Of a stretch of 64,000 bases of DNA, positions 8,978-16,920 are shown in pieces. The notes beneath the pieces are model-generated. The model did no database searches, was not told where the DNA came from, and was given only the letters and a program-made list of their open reading frames with translations. Source of the DNA: JBCCIM01 sp965263205 (GTDB lineage: Bacteria > Bacteroidota > Rhodothermia > Rhodothermales > JAHQVL01); the NCBI GenBank assembly GCA_965263205.1, contig CBDHHF010000031.1:1-64000 (forward strand). Reading direction: 5' to 3'. Numbering within the stretch: position 1 is the first letter of the stretch; each line of letters starts with the position of its first letter. The position numbers and the translations under genes were made by a program.

Positions 8978-9001
8978 TTGGTATTACATAGTTTTACCCA
9001 C

Positions 9002-9027
9002 GTCATCCTGAGCCTTGCGAAGGATCG
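9002..9027 (+). repeat. 27-nt hairpin element copy 1 (yebC-ruvC spacer)
   Basis: GTCATCCTGAGC-CTT-GCGAAGGATC begins 24 bp after the yebC stop, in the sense orientation. Stem arms ATCCT/AGGAT enclose GAGC...GCGA. The downstream part to 9115 (GGGGCTTGTCGCCTC, then TTGAATCTCGAATATCG... and CACTCCTCATTCCTCACTCCC) parallels copy 2 and runs right up to the ruvC ATG. Confidence 0.85.
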
Positions 9028-9115
9028 CTGCGGGGCTTGTCGCCTCTTGAATCTCGAATATCGAACAAGGACTATCGAATTTCGAGGTGTCTTTCACTCC
9101 TCATTCCTCACTCCC

Positions 9116-9646
9116 ATGCGCATACTCGGCATCGATCCTGGCTCCCGCGTTACCGGGTATGGCGTCATCGACGTAGTGAAGGGGAAAGAAACGTTGGTCG
9201 AGTATGGCGCGCTGAAACTGGATTCAACAAAAAGCCACGAAGTGCGCCTCAAACAAATCTATGACCGCTTGACGCAAGTGGTTGCGCGGTGCAAGCCGGA
9301 TGAAAGTGCGATTGAAATGCCCGTGTATGGCAAAAATCCGCAGGCGATGTTGAAACTGGGACGTGCCCAGGCGGCTGCAATGCTGGCTGCGTTGAACAGG
9401 GAAGTTTCTATTGTCCAGTACACCCCGAAAGAGGTCAAGCGGTCTGTTTGCGGAAATGGGAATGCCGCGAAGGAGCAAGTGTGGTTCATGGTTCGCTCGA
9501 TTTTGAACATCAAAGAAGCCGGCCCAACAGGCGCCTCTGCATTTGATGCAACGGACGCGCTCGCTGTAGCAATATGCCACGCACACAGACGCAACAAACC
9601 CGGTGGAGCTCAGCACAAGAATTGGGCGAGCTTTCTTCAGGGATAA
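9116..9646 (+). CDS. ruvC: Crossover junction endodeoxyribonuclease RuvC
   Basis: RuvC is the dimeric resolvase that nicks Holliday junctions during recombination repair. The 176-residue protein starts MRILGIDPGS with catalytic Asp7. It has Glu67 (SAIEMPVY), and Asp144 and Asp147 in FDATDALAVAICHA, completing the four-acid site. The start at 9116 is fixed by this motif even though no Shine-Dalgarno sequence is visible: the preceding 21 bases are a low-complexity CTCATTCCTCACTCCC tract. ruvA is on the same contig about 52 kb away, so ruv genes are not clustered. No ruvB is in the window. Confidence 0.95.
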   Translation: MRILGIDPGSRVTGYGVIDVVKGKETLVEYGALKLDSTKSHEVRLKQIYDRLTQVVARCKPDESAIEMPVYGKNPQAMLKLGRAQAAAMLAALNREVSIVQYTPKEVKRSVCGNGNAAKEQVWFMVRSILNIKEAGPTGASAFDATDALAVAICHAHRRNKPGGAQHKNWASFLQG

Positions 9647-9668
9647 TCCAGACAGGCTTGCTGGCTAG
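9642..9668 (+). repeat. Short spacer repeat, copy 1 (partner at 12049)
   Basis: GATAATCCAGACAGGCTTGC and the following TGGCTA recur with two base changes at 12049-12074. The first bases overlap the ruvC stop codon region. Confidence 0.6.
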
Positions 9669-9680
9669 GGCTTCAGGTCA

Positions 9681-9760
9681 TTGATTGTTGATTTCGGATT
9701 GTTGATTTCGGATTGTTGATTTCGGATTGTTGATTCGGATTGTTGATTTCGGATTGTTGC
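9681..9760 (+). repeat. 15-bp tandem repeat downstream of ruvC
   Basis: The word TTGATTTCGGATTGT is repeated about five times in a row, one copy lacking a T. It sits in the gene-free stretch 9647-10013, sense to ruvC. The rest of that stretch holds hairpin copy 2 (9826) and a low-complexity leader before the sulfatase; I see no gene in it. Confidence 0.9.
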
Positions 9761-9825
9761 AAGGATAGCACTTGCTAATGCGGATTTTTGATTGCTGATC
9801 AGGGTTGGCAAACTGTACTATCCAT

Positions 9826-9870
9826 GTCATCCTGAGCCCTGCGAAGGATCTCTTCGGGGCTTGCAGCCCC
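9826..9870 (+). repeat. Hairpin element copy 2 with adjacent GC hairpin
   Basis: GTCATCCTGAGC-CCT-GCGAAGGATCTC is followed at 9856-9870 by a second perfect hairpin, GGGGCT-TGC-AGCCCC. Sequence after it (TTGAATAACGAATATCGAACAAGGA, read as two words) closely matches that after copy 1, so the repeat is a composite of about 110-120 bp here. Confidence 0.85.
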
Positions 9871-10013
9871 TTGAATAACGAATATCGAACAAGGAACTCC
9901 GAATTTCGAAGGGACAATTCAACCACCCTCACTCCTCACTTCGTGCTAATCCAATGCGCAATCGCTAGATTATACCCCTTCATACTCCGTAACATAAATC
10001 AACCATAGACACC

Positions 10014-11903
10014 ATGATCCGTGCCATCGCTGCTTTTTGGCTGTTCCTCATTCCCGTTATTACATCCGCGCAGGATCGGCCGAATATTCTCTGGATTACA
10101 ACGGAAGACATGAGTGCAGCACTTGGCTCATATGGTGATGCCTACGCTGACACGCCACACCTTGATGGACTTGCTGCACGTGGGGTGCGATATACGCAGG
10201 CTTTTGCCTCGGCGCCGATTTGCGCACCAGCCCGTTCAGCGCTGATCACGGGGGTACATGCAACCTCCCTGGGCACGCAACATCTCAGATCTGAAGGCCG
10301 GCTCCCTGATTTTATACAAACCTTACCGGAATACCTGCGCGATGCCGGCTATTTCACCTCCAATAACGTAAAAACCGATTATAACTTCAGTGCGGACGAT
10401 CGGTGGGATGAAAACAGCCGCGAGGCACACTGGCGTAACCGGCCGGATGATACACCATTTTTTAGTGTGTTTAATTTCATGACCACCCACGAAGGGCCCA
10501 TCAACAACAGCAGCGAAGGCTTCTTTTCAGGGCTGCAGACACGGCATGATCCAGCAGCAGCAGCATTACCGCCCTATTTCCCGGATACACCTGAGATGCG
10601 CCGCATATGGGCGCGGATGTATGATCTCATTACTGTGATGGATGGTCAGGTTGGCGCCCTGCTGGCCGAACTGGAAGAAGACGGACTAGCTGACGACACC
10701 ATCATTTTCTTCTTTGCTGATCACGGCCATGGTTTGCCGAGATACAAGCGCTGGGCCTACCGAACGGGCTACCATGTGCCAATGATTGTGTACGCACCGC
10801 CCAAATATCAGCACCTGCTGCCAGCGGATCCGGGCGAGGCGACTGATGAAATTGTAAGCTTTGTTGATCTCGCCCCTACATCACTACGTGTTGCCGGCGT
10901 TGCGCCACCCGATCACATGCAGGGGCGCGTCGTGTTGGGCCCCGACCGTGATACGCCGCGGGACTACTTTGTGGGGGCCCGTAGCCGTGCAGATGACGTA
11001 TACGATGTTGCGCGTACCGTAATCGACCGGCGCTATGTGTATATACGCAATTACATGCCGTACAAGCCATACATCCAGGAGGCGCTTATTTTTGGCGATC
11101 AAAAATCGAGTTCGGCAGCATTGAATCGGCTTCATGCTGACGGTGCATTACCCGCAGCTGCTGAGGCCATGTATCAACCCAAGGTACGGGAGGAGCTGTA
11201 TGATTTGTCGGTTGATCCTTTTGAATTACACAACCTCGCGGCATCATCTGAATACACCGAAACCTTGCAGTTGATGCGCGACCGGTTGGCTGAATGGACG
11301 CTCGAAACAAGAGACGCCGGCTTTTTGAATGAGGCAGAAGTCATGTTGCGTGCTGAAGGAGCTACGCCGTATACGATGGCGCAAGATCCAGCGCAGTACA
11401 ACCTTGGCGCCGTATTACAGGCTGCTGAACGCGTAGGCAATCCCGCGGTGCTAAACGAAGCAGTTGCTGCACTTGGCGACGACGACAGTGGAGTCAGGTA
11501 TTGGTCTGCACTTGCCTTGCAGGCCGGCGGTGCTGAGCGACTGACCGATGACGCTCGCGATGCGCTCCAACTTGCATTGAATGATGCATCTCCTGTTGTT
11601 GCCATTGCTGCAGCGGAGTCCCTGTGCGCCGTATCGGGGCAGTGCGAGGAGGCGCGATCCATACTGCTCAATCACCTCAGCGACGAACGTTCGTGGCTGG
11701 CGCTGCAGGCTGCCATTTCAATGCGGCGCATAGGTGAACAGGCGTGTCCGGTTGCAGCGGATGTTGAATTGATTCTTGGCACCCACATGGGCGACTCCAT
11801 GGGCAGGTACAAAAACTGGATGTACTCGATGTTTGTTGGTTTTGCCCTGGACCAGGTGTTAATGACATGTGGTAAGCTCGATAAAAACCCACTCATGCGG
11901 TAA
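10014..11903 (+). CDS. Secreted sulfatase with C-terminal HEAT-like repeats
   Basis: The 629-residue enzyme has a signal peptide ending near ITSAQ. The alkaline-phosphatase-fold core starts RPNILWITTEDM and carries the sulfatase motif CAPAR at Cys70, which a maturase converts to formylglycine. FFFADHGHG supplies further metal/sulfate ligands. After the core (to about 450), residues 455-600 contain repeating helical units (LNEAVAALGDDDSGVRYWSA, LQLALNDASPVVAIAAAESL, LAISMRRIG-like) that look like HEAT repeats. Sulfate-ester hydrolysis on a polysaccharide or other external substrate is likely. No maturase gene lies in the window. Confidence 0.9.
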   Translation: MIRAIAAFWLFLIPVITSAQDRPNILWITTEDMSAALGSYGDAYADTPHLDGLAARGVRYTQAFASAPICAPARSALITGVHATSLGTQHLRSEGRLPDFIQTLPEYLRDAGYFTSNNVKTDYNFSADDRWDENSREAHWRNRPDDTPFFSVFNFMTTHEGPINNSSEGFFSGLQTRHDPAAAALPPYFPDTPEMRRIWARMYDLITVMDGQVGALLAELEEDGLADDTIIFFFADHGHGLPRYKRWAYRTGYHVPMIVYAPPKYQHLLPADPGEATDEIVSFVDLAPTSLRVAGVAPPDHMQGRVVLGPDRDTPRDYFVGARSRADDVYDVARTVIDRRYVYIRNYMPYKPYIQEALIFGDQKSSSAALNRLHADGALPAAAEAMYQPKVREELYDLSVDPFELHNLAASSEYTETLQLMRDRLAEWTLETRDAGFLNEAEVMLRAEGATPYTMAQDPAQYNLGAVLQAAERVGNPAVLNEAVAALGDDDSGVRYWSALALQAGGAERLTDDARDALQLALNDASPVVAIAAAESLCAVSGQCEEARSILLNHLSDERSWLALQAAISMRRIGEQACPVAADVELILGTHMGDSMGRYKNWMYSMFVGFALDQVLMTCGKLDKNPLMR

Positions 11904-12048
11904 ATGAAGGGGGTAATCCTGATAATAACACAGATTCACGGTTTACCCTGTAGGCAGCATGAATGAAAAAAGCATAGCCCCATCATAGCAATGGGCATGG
12001 GTATACCACTCTCGGGTGCTTTTTAGCATCGAGTTATAGAAAAGAAGA

Positions 12049-12074
12049 GATAATCCAGACAGGTTTGCCGGCTA
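12049..12074 (+). repeat. Short spacer repeat, copy 2
   Basis: GATAATCCAGACAGGTTTGC plus CGGCTA matches 9642-9668 with only pyrimidine changes. It lies in the 269-bp gap after the sulfatase, which otherwise shows no gene. Confidence 0.6.
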
Positions 12075-12172
12075 ATCGACGCCGGCTGTAAAAACGAACG
12101 GTCTTGCGCCGGGTGGCAGATCAGGAGTTTCAGGAGAAGAACTGCACGGGCGCGGTAAAGCGTTTGGATTAA

Positions 12173-12466
12173 TCAGTCGTAAAAGAACCCGCGTTCCTCA
12201 TCACGTACGCGAACCACCTCTGCAACTTCATCAACATCGAGCAAATCGTTGCTCATTTTTGAGATCATCTGGCCCATCTGGCGGTCCTTCTGTGGCGCCT
12301 GATTCCATTCTGGGTGGGCCTGCTCAACGATGCTGATCAGGATGCGAAGGTAAGGGTAGCGTTGCTCAGGAGTTTCGAGTTCAGTGATAGACCGGGCAAA
12401 CAATTCGGCGTTACGGCCGACCTGTCGATCTACAATTTTCTCGTGCTTAGTCATGAGATTGTACAA
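12173..12466 (-). CDS. DUF4290 family protein
   Basis: The short helical protein (97 residues from TTG 12466, 93 from ATG 12454) matches the N-terminal half of DUF4290: YN at the start, VGRNAELFARSI, PYLRILISIVEQAHPEWN and a C-terminal MISKMSNDLLDVDEV. DUF4290 is found mainly in Bacteroidota and has no known role. Alignment of the YN pair with the family start favours the TTG, but I cannot decide it. This copy is shorter than typical family members. Confidence 0.7.
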   Translation of the reverse strand: MYNLMTKHEKIVDRQVGRNAELFARSITELETPEQRYPYLRILISIVEQAHPEWNQAPQKDRQMGQMISKMSNDLLDVDEVAEVVRVRDEERGFFYD

Positions 12467-12763
12467 AAGAAGGGGTTGGTTATGTCCTTGGGAAAGCTGC
12501 TATGATTCGGTGGATTTAAAACGGTGGGGTAGCAGGTTTTTCTTTCCCATCTTAAAGAGCTATGCCTGCTTAAAATAACCATTATTTTATTTGAATAGAA
12601 TCATAATAGCTAATTGTTCATGAAGAACTAGCGCATAAAAGCGAAGAATATGCCGTTTTTAATCCTGACAAGATGAGCTTAGTTGGATTACACCGCAGAG
12701 GGAGGATCTTCTAACTTAGAATCTTCATCCCTAAATTGGCGTAAACTATATTCCGAAAAGGAA

Positions 12764-13063
12764 ATGCCAGGAAGAATAATGTCTTTCCGTACACCTATCA
12801 GATCCAGTCCGTATCGACTTGAGCTGTTGCCTAGCGTTCCTGCTTTTCACAGAAGGGCGAGGAAGAAAAGAACGCTGAGCAAGGGACAACTCGTTTACTA
12901 TGGACCGATGCCGAGTTATTACGGTATCGGCGAAGTCGTACGTATCATCGGGGGCTATGTCGCCGTAGATTTTCGAGGAACTGGCCAGTTTGGCGTTCAC
13001 GAAGATGTTTTCGAACAACAGTATCTTATTCCGGTTCCGAATCCCACCATGCCGCTGCTCTGA
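12764..13063 (+). CDS. Small hypothetical protein with beta-rich SH3/KOW-like core
   Basis: I do not recognise the family. From ATG 12764 the product has 99 residues; a second ATG at 12779 has a better-placed AGGAAG ribosome site. The N-terminal third is basic (RRARKKRTLSKGQ). The rest reads as short strands, KGQLVYYGPMPSYYGIGEVV, RIIGGYVAVDFRG and TGQFGVHEDVFEQQYLIPV, like a small KOW or SH3 barrel. A terminator follows at 13115. The 300 bp upstream are AT-rich and hold no other gene. Confidence 0.6.
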   Translation: MPGRIMSFRTPIRSSPYRLELLPSVPAFHRRARKKRTLSKGQLVYYGPMPSYYGIGEVVRIIGGYVAVDFRGTGQFGVHEDVFEQQYLIPVPNPTMPLL

Positions 13064-13114
13064 TAAACGGCGAAAATTACCCTTTTTTCAACGCATTTTC
13101 TTTTTTCTAGTGCT

Positions 13115-13144
13115 GGACACGTTGTTGCGTGTCCTTCTTTGTTT
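13115..13144 (+). terminator. Rho-independent terminator
   Basis: GGACACG and CGTGTCC form a 7-bp stem around a 6-nt TTGTTG loop, followed by TTCTTTGTTT. It lies 52 bp after the stop of the small hypothetical gene and before the ABC transporter genes. Confidence 0.75.
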
Positions 13145-13341
13145 ATGCCCTTTTCCTTCCGGATATTGTAAGCGCGTGGATTCGCTGTCCACGGTCGACC
13201 CACCTGTTGGCTTACCAGTTTTTCGTTGTGTAGCTTCCCGTATCCCACTGCTGGGCGGAAATTTCTTCCGAAAGCGGTTTTGCAACAGTAAAATTTGGTT
13301 TTCGTATAGGCGACTTTCACCCTCCCACCAAAAATCACTAT

Positions 13342-14271
13342 ATGCCTGATCTTTCTGTTGAACGAATCACCAAACGTTATGGCGACAAGATAGCCGTCAA
13401 CAACGTGACGTTTGAGGCGAAGCCTGGTCGAGTACTCGGATTGCTTGGTCCCAATGGGGCCGGCAAAACATCTTCCATCCGAATGATCACCTACATCACC
13501 GCGCCCGATGAAGGTAAGGTGCTGTTTGGAGGCAAAGAAGTTGGGCCCTGGAGCCAGGAACGGATGGGCTATTTGCCTGAAGAGCGAGGCCTGTACAAAA
13601 AACTTAAAGTTGGCGAGCAGCTGCTATACTTTGCCGAACTCAAAGGCATGGGCCGGCGCGAAGCCATTGAGAAAATTAAGTACTGGATGGAGCGGTTTGA
13701 GGCGATGGACTGGCTGCCTAAAAAAACGCAGGAGCTTTCCAAAGGTATGCAGCAAAAAGTGCAGTTTATCAGCACCATCCTGCATGATCCTGATTTGCTG
13801 ATCCTCGACGAGCCGTTCAGCGGTCTGGACCCAATCAATTCAGAGGTGTTGAAAGATGTGATCCAGGAGCACAAAACCCAGGATCGCACCATTCTGTTTG
13901 CCTCCCACCGCATGGAGCAGGTTGAGCAGCTTTGCGACGACATCTGCCTCATTTCCAATGGCGAAATACTCATCCAGGGTCCGTTGCGTGATGTGAAACG
14001 CAGTTTTGGTCGCAATACTGTAGTGCTGGAATTTGACGGCAACGATGCGTTCATCCAGGAAATGTCGGATAAAAGCCTGGTTCGTATCGAGCAGGCGTCG
14101 GCAAACCGTGCGGAGCTCAAGCTACTCAATGGTACGCCCTCGCGTACAGTGCTTGAATTTGCGATGCAACGTGTGGATGAAATTATCCGCTTCGAATGCG
14201 TTGAACCTTCGCTGAATGAGATTTTTGTATCTGCTGTTGAGAAGCAGAAAAGCACCCTCGCCGCTGCGTAA
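13342..14271 (+). CDS. ABC transporter ATP-binding protein (NatA/YhaQ type)
   Basis: The 309-residue ATPase has Walker A (GPNGAGKTSS), a Q-loop region, the signature LSKGMQQKVQF (a common variant of LSGGQ), Walker B (LLILDEPFSGLDP) and the switch His in FASHRMEQ. The C-terminal 80 residues form the DUF4162-type extension of ABC-2 exporters (CVEPSLNEIFVSAVEK). It pairs with the permease gene starting 38 bp downstream. NatA-type ATPases energise export, in Bacillus of sodium ions; the substrate here is unknown. Confidence 0.92.
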   Translation: MPDLSVERITKRYGDKIAVNNVTFEAKPGRVLGLLGPNGAGKTSSIRMITYITAPDEGKVLFGGKEVGPWSQERMGYLPEERGLYKKLKVGEQLLYFAELKGMGRREAIEKIKYWMERFEAMDWLPKKTQELSKGMQQKVQFISTILHDPDLLILDEPFSGLDPINSEVLKDVIQEHKTQDRTILFASHRMEQVEQLCDDICLISNGEILIQGPLRDVKRSFGRNTVVLEFDGNDAFIQEMSDKSLVRIEQASANRAELKLLNGTPSRTVLEFAMQRVDEIIRFECVEPSLNEIFVSAVEKQKSTLAAA

Positions 14272-14309
14272 GCCGGCCGTATCTCCCAACTTCAAGGATA
14301 GATTGACTG

Positions 14310-15602
14310 ATGGATAAAATCTGGATTGTTTTTAAGAGTGAATTTCTGCGCAGGGTGCGGTCGAAGTGGTTTATTATCGGGACCCTCCTCGCCCCAATCA
14401 TCTTGATTGCTATTTCGGTGTTGCCGGCCGTACTCGGCGTTGCCGCATCTGAAAGTGACGAGAAAAGTATCATCGTGCTCGACGACACGGGGGTTTTCCT
14501 CGATGGCCTGAAAGCCCATGCCGGCGATCAATATGCGTTTACTATTTCCGATGCTTCACCAGAAGTGCTGCGGCAGGAAGTACTTGATGGTAATTACAAC
14601 GGCTATCTCTACATCCCTGAAGTGCTGCTTGATGGTGAAGGAGAGGCCACCTTTTACTCGGTGGAGGGCAGCGGTTTATCAGGAGGCTCTCGCCTGGAAC
14701 GCGCCCTCACACGTACGCTTGAAGAGCATCGGTTAGAGGAGTTCGAGGTATCGGATGAAATTAGAGAAGTACTTGCAACCTCGGTGCCGGTACGTACGGT
14801 GAAGATTACCGAAGACGGCGACGAGGCAGATAGTGCCGCGTTTTTCTCTATTCTTGGTTACATCATGGGCTTCATCATTTATGCAGCCATGTTTATCTAC
14901 GGCGCTTACGTTATTCAAGGGGTGCTGGAAGAGAAAACCACGCGTGTTATTGAGGTGATGGTTTCTTCGGTTAAACCGTTTCAAATGTTGATGGGTAAAG
15001 TGCTTGGTATTGGCGCTGTGGGCATTGTGCAGATGATCGTGTGGAGTGGATTGATGTTGGCAGCGGTCTTGTTTGCCGGCAACATTGCGGCCTCGTTTGT
15101 CGATCCTGAAGCACTGAGTCTTGCTGCTGACGCATCCCAGGAGGAAATCTTGAACGCCATGGATTTCACCATCCCATCCATCCGACCAAGTGTCTTTGTA
15201 TGGTTTGTACTGTTCTTCCTCGGCGGTTATCTGCTCTACTCCAGCTTGTTCGCTGCTGCCTCCTCACTTGTTGAGCAGCAGCAAGATGCGCAGGGTTTGT
15301 TGATGCCCATCTACGCGCTGATCATCATTCCGATCATGTTCATCGTGTTCTTTGTTGAGAGTCCAAACAGCACCCTGGCTGTATCGCTTTCCATGGTACC
15401 CTTTTTCTCGCCGATCCTCATGGTCGTGCGGGTTGCAGTGACCGAAGTGCCGTTCTGGCAAGTAGGCGGTGCATTTTTGCTGCTGCTTGCGACGTTTGTC
15501 GGTGCGATGTGGGTGAGCAGCCGGATTTACCGCGTCGGCATCCTGATGTATGGCAAGAAGCCAAGCGTGAAAGACATTGTCCGCTGGCTTCGGTATCAGT
15601 AA
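14310..15602 (+). CDS. ABC-2 type transporter permease (NatB/YhaP type)
   Basis: The 430-residue membrane protein has an N-terminal anchor (FIIGTLLAPIILIAISVLPAV), then an extracytoplasmic domain of about 130 residues (SIIVLDDTGVFLDGL to VRTVKITEDGD). Five or so C-terminal helices follow, including FFSILGYIMGFIIYAAMFIY and the conserved LEEKTTRVIEVMVSSVKPFQ cytoplasmic turn. An AAGGA ribosome site precedes the ATG. It forms an operon with the ATPase. The gene is convergent with the esterase that follows, only 4 bp apart. Confidence 0.9.
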   Translation: MDKIWIVFKSEFLRRVRSKWFIIGTLLAPIILIAISVLPAVLGVAASESDEKSIIVLDDTGVFLDGLKAHAGDQYAFTISDASPEVLRQEVLDGNYNGYLYIPEVLLDGEGEATFYSVEGSGLSGGSRLERALTRTLEEHRLEEFEVSDEIREVLATSVPVRTVKITEDGDEADSAAFFSILGYIMGFIIYAAMFIYGAYVIQGVLEEKTTRVIEVMVSSVKPFQMLMGKVLGIGAVGIVQMIVWSGLMLAAVLFAGNIAASFVDPEALSLAADASQEEILNAMDFTIPSIRPSVFVWFVLFFLGGYLLYSSLFAAASSLVEQQQDAQGLLMPIYALIIIPIMFIVFFVESPNSTLAVSLSMVPFFSPILMVVRVAVTEVPFWQVGGAFLLLLATFVGAMWVSSRIYRVGILMYGKKPSVKDIVRWLRYQ

Positions 15603-15606
15603 CCGT

Positions 15607-16758
15607 TCAGTGTTCTGCGTCAGGCTGCGTTAGCGCATCATACATGTGACGAGCACGTTCATCGTGGGCATCGCGTTGCAGTGCCTCTTTGTAAGCGGCT
15701 TTTGCTTGCTTCAAGTTGCCCTGCATGAGGTGTACGTCGCCCATCGCCGTCAAGGGAGCTGCAGCATTGGGATATGCTGCGGCGTATTGCTCGAAGGTCC
15801 ACTGTGCATAATCAAATTCATGGCTTGCCAGAATGCGGTAGCCTAATTCGCTGTAATATGATGCCGGCACCTGGATCTCAAAGCCGAGTCGAGCTGAAAG
15901 CGCCTTGTAGTGTCGCTCAACGATGCTGATATCCAGGTCTGTCAGGTAGGACGCAGGGATTTGCCAGCCATCGAACACGGCTTCCAGCGCGCTTGATGTG
16001 GCTGGATGAAACACCGAAACGTGGTCCTCCTCCTCGAAATGATGGAATCGCCAATCCAGGTGGGTTGGTGCTTGCTTTTCGAGTACGGCAACCAGCGCCT
16101 CGGTGCCGGCCTGCGTATTACCGCCTTCGTTGCCAAGCATGAGTTGCAGGTTTTTACGTGGCATGTTCTGGACTTCAAACGCATTACTTGCTCGCGCTAC
16201 TTGTTGCTGGTTGTTTCGCCCCAGACTGGGACTGATTGCGACAAATGCAGCAAATGCTTCAGGGCGTTCCAGCATTGTGTAGATGGTGAACAAACCGCCC
16301 ATCGAGTGACCCAATAACGTGTAGTGCGGTTGGGTACGGTATGTTTGATTGAGGTGGGGGATGAGTTCATCCGTGATGAATTGTAGAAAGTTGCTTGCAC
16401 CATCATTGCCGGTTTGTGTTGTGGGTGCAAGATCGCGTAGACGCGCCGGGCGACCTTCAGCAAGTATGTTGGGGATTCCCACAACAATGTGTTGGGGAAT
16501 GCGCTCACTGGCGCTGAGGTGATCGACAATGCCAATCACCTTTCTGAAATGCCAGTCGCCGTCGAGCACGATCAGCACAGGGAGTTGCGACGTCTCACCT
16601 TTGTACGTGTCGGGCAGGTGAATATAGATGGGCCTGGTTTCATTCAGTGCTTTGGATTCCAAATAGTGCCGTTCACCGATTGTTAGCTCTGTCGGCTGCG
16701 ATACGCCTGGACAAACAAAGAGTGCTACAAGCAAAGTTGAAAGGAGGACTGTTTTCAT
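15607..16758 (-). CDS. Secreted alpha/beta-hydrolase esterase (Fes/esterase D-like) with TPR tail
   Basis: The 383-residue protein has a signal peptide (MKTVLLSTLLVALFVCPGVS). The hydrolase core has the substrate-side strand LPVLIVLDGDWHF and the nucleophile elbow GHSMGG at Ser152. A late His in EEEDHVSVFHPA probably completes the triad. Residues 320-375 form TPR-like helices (YAQWTFEQYAAAYPNAAAPL, AKAAYKEALQRDAHDERA). Relatives include siderophore esterases, but no siderophore genes are nearby, so the substrate is open. It is divergent from the large propeller/barrel gene. Confidence 0.85.
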   Translation of the reverse strand: MKTVLLSTLLVALFVCPGVSQPTELTIGERHYLESKALNETRPIYIHLPDTYKGETSQLPVLIVLDGDWHFRKVIGIVDHLSASERIPQHIVVGIPNILAEGRPARLRDLAPTTQTGNDGASNFLQFITDELIPHLNQTYRTQPHYTLLGHSMGGLFTIYTMLERPEAFAAFVAISPSLGRNNQQQVARASNAFEVQNMPRKNLQLMLGNEGGNTQAGTEALVAVLEKQAPTHLDWRFHHFEEEDHVSVFHPATSSALEAVFDGWQIPASYLTDLDISIVERHYKALSARLGFEIQVPASYYSELGYRILASHEFDYAQWTFEQYAAAYPNAAAPLTAMGDVHLMQGNLKQAKAAYKEALQRDAHDERARHMYDALTQPDAEH

Positions 16759-16794
16759 CTGACTTCTGTAACGTAGGTCGTCGGGTATGTATTA

Positions 16795-16821
16795 AATATT
16801 AAAAAATTAATAGTTAATATT
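16795..16821. promoter_or_regulatory. AT-rich inverted repeat in a divergent promoter region
   Basis: AATATTAA (16795-16802) and TTAATATT (16814-16821) are exact inverted arms across an 11-nt AT-rich centre. They sit in the 162-bp gap between two divergent genes, a position where promoters and a shared operator are expected. The protein that would bind it is unknown. Confidence 0.35.
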
Positions 16822-16920
16822 CCATACTTCCCTTGCTGTATAAACTGGCAGTAACGTTCTTGTGCGTGTTACGTATTGGAGGGAGTAAAACTGTATTTAT
16901 TTGAGCGCAAGTGATTTGTG

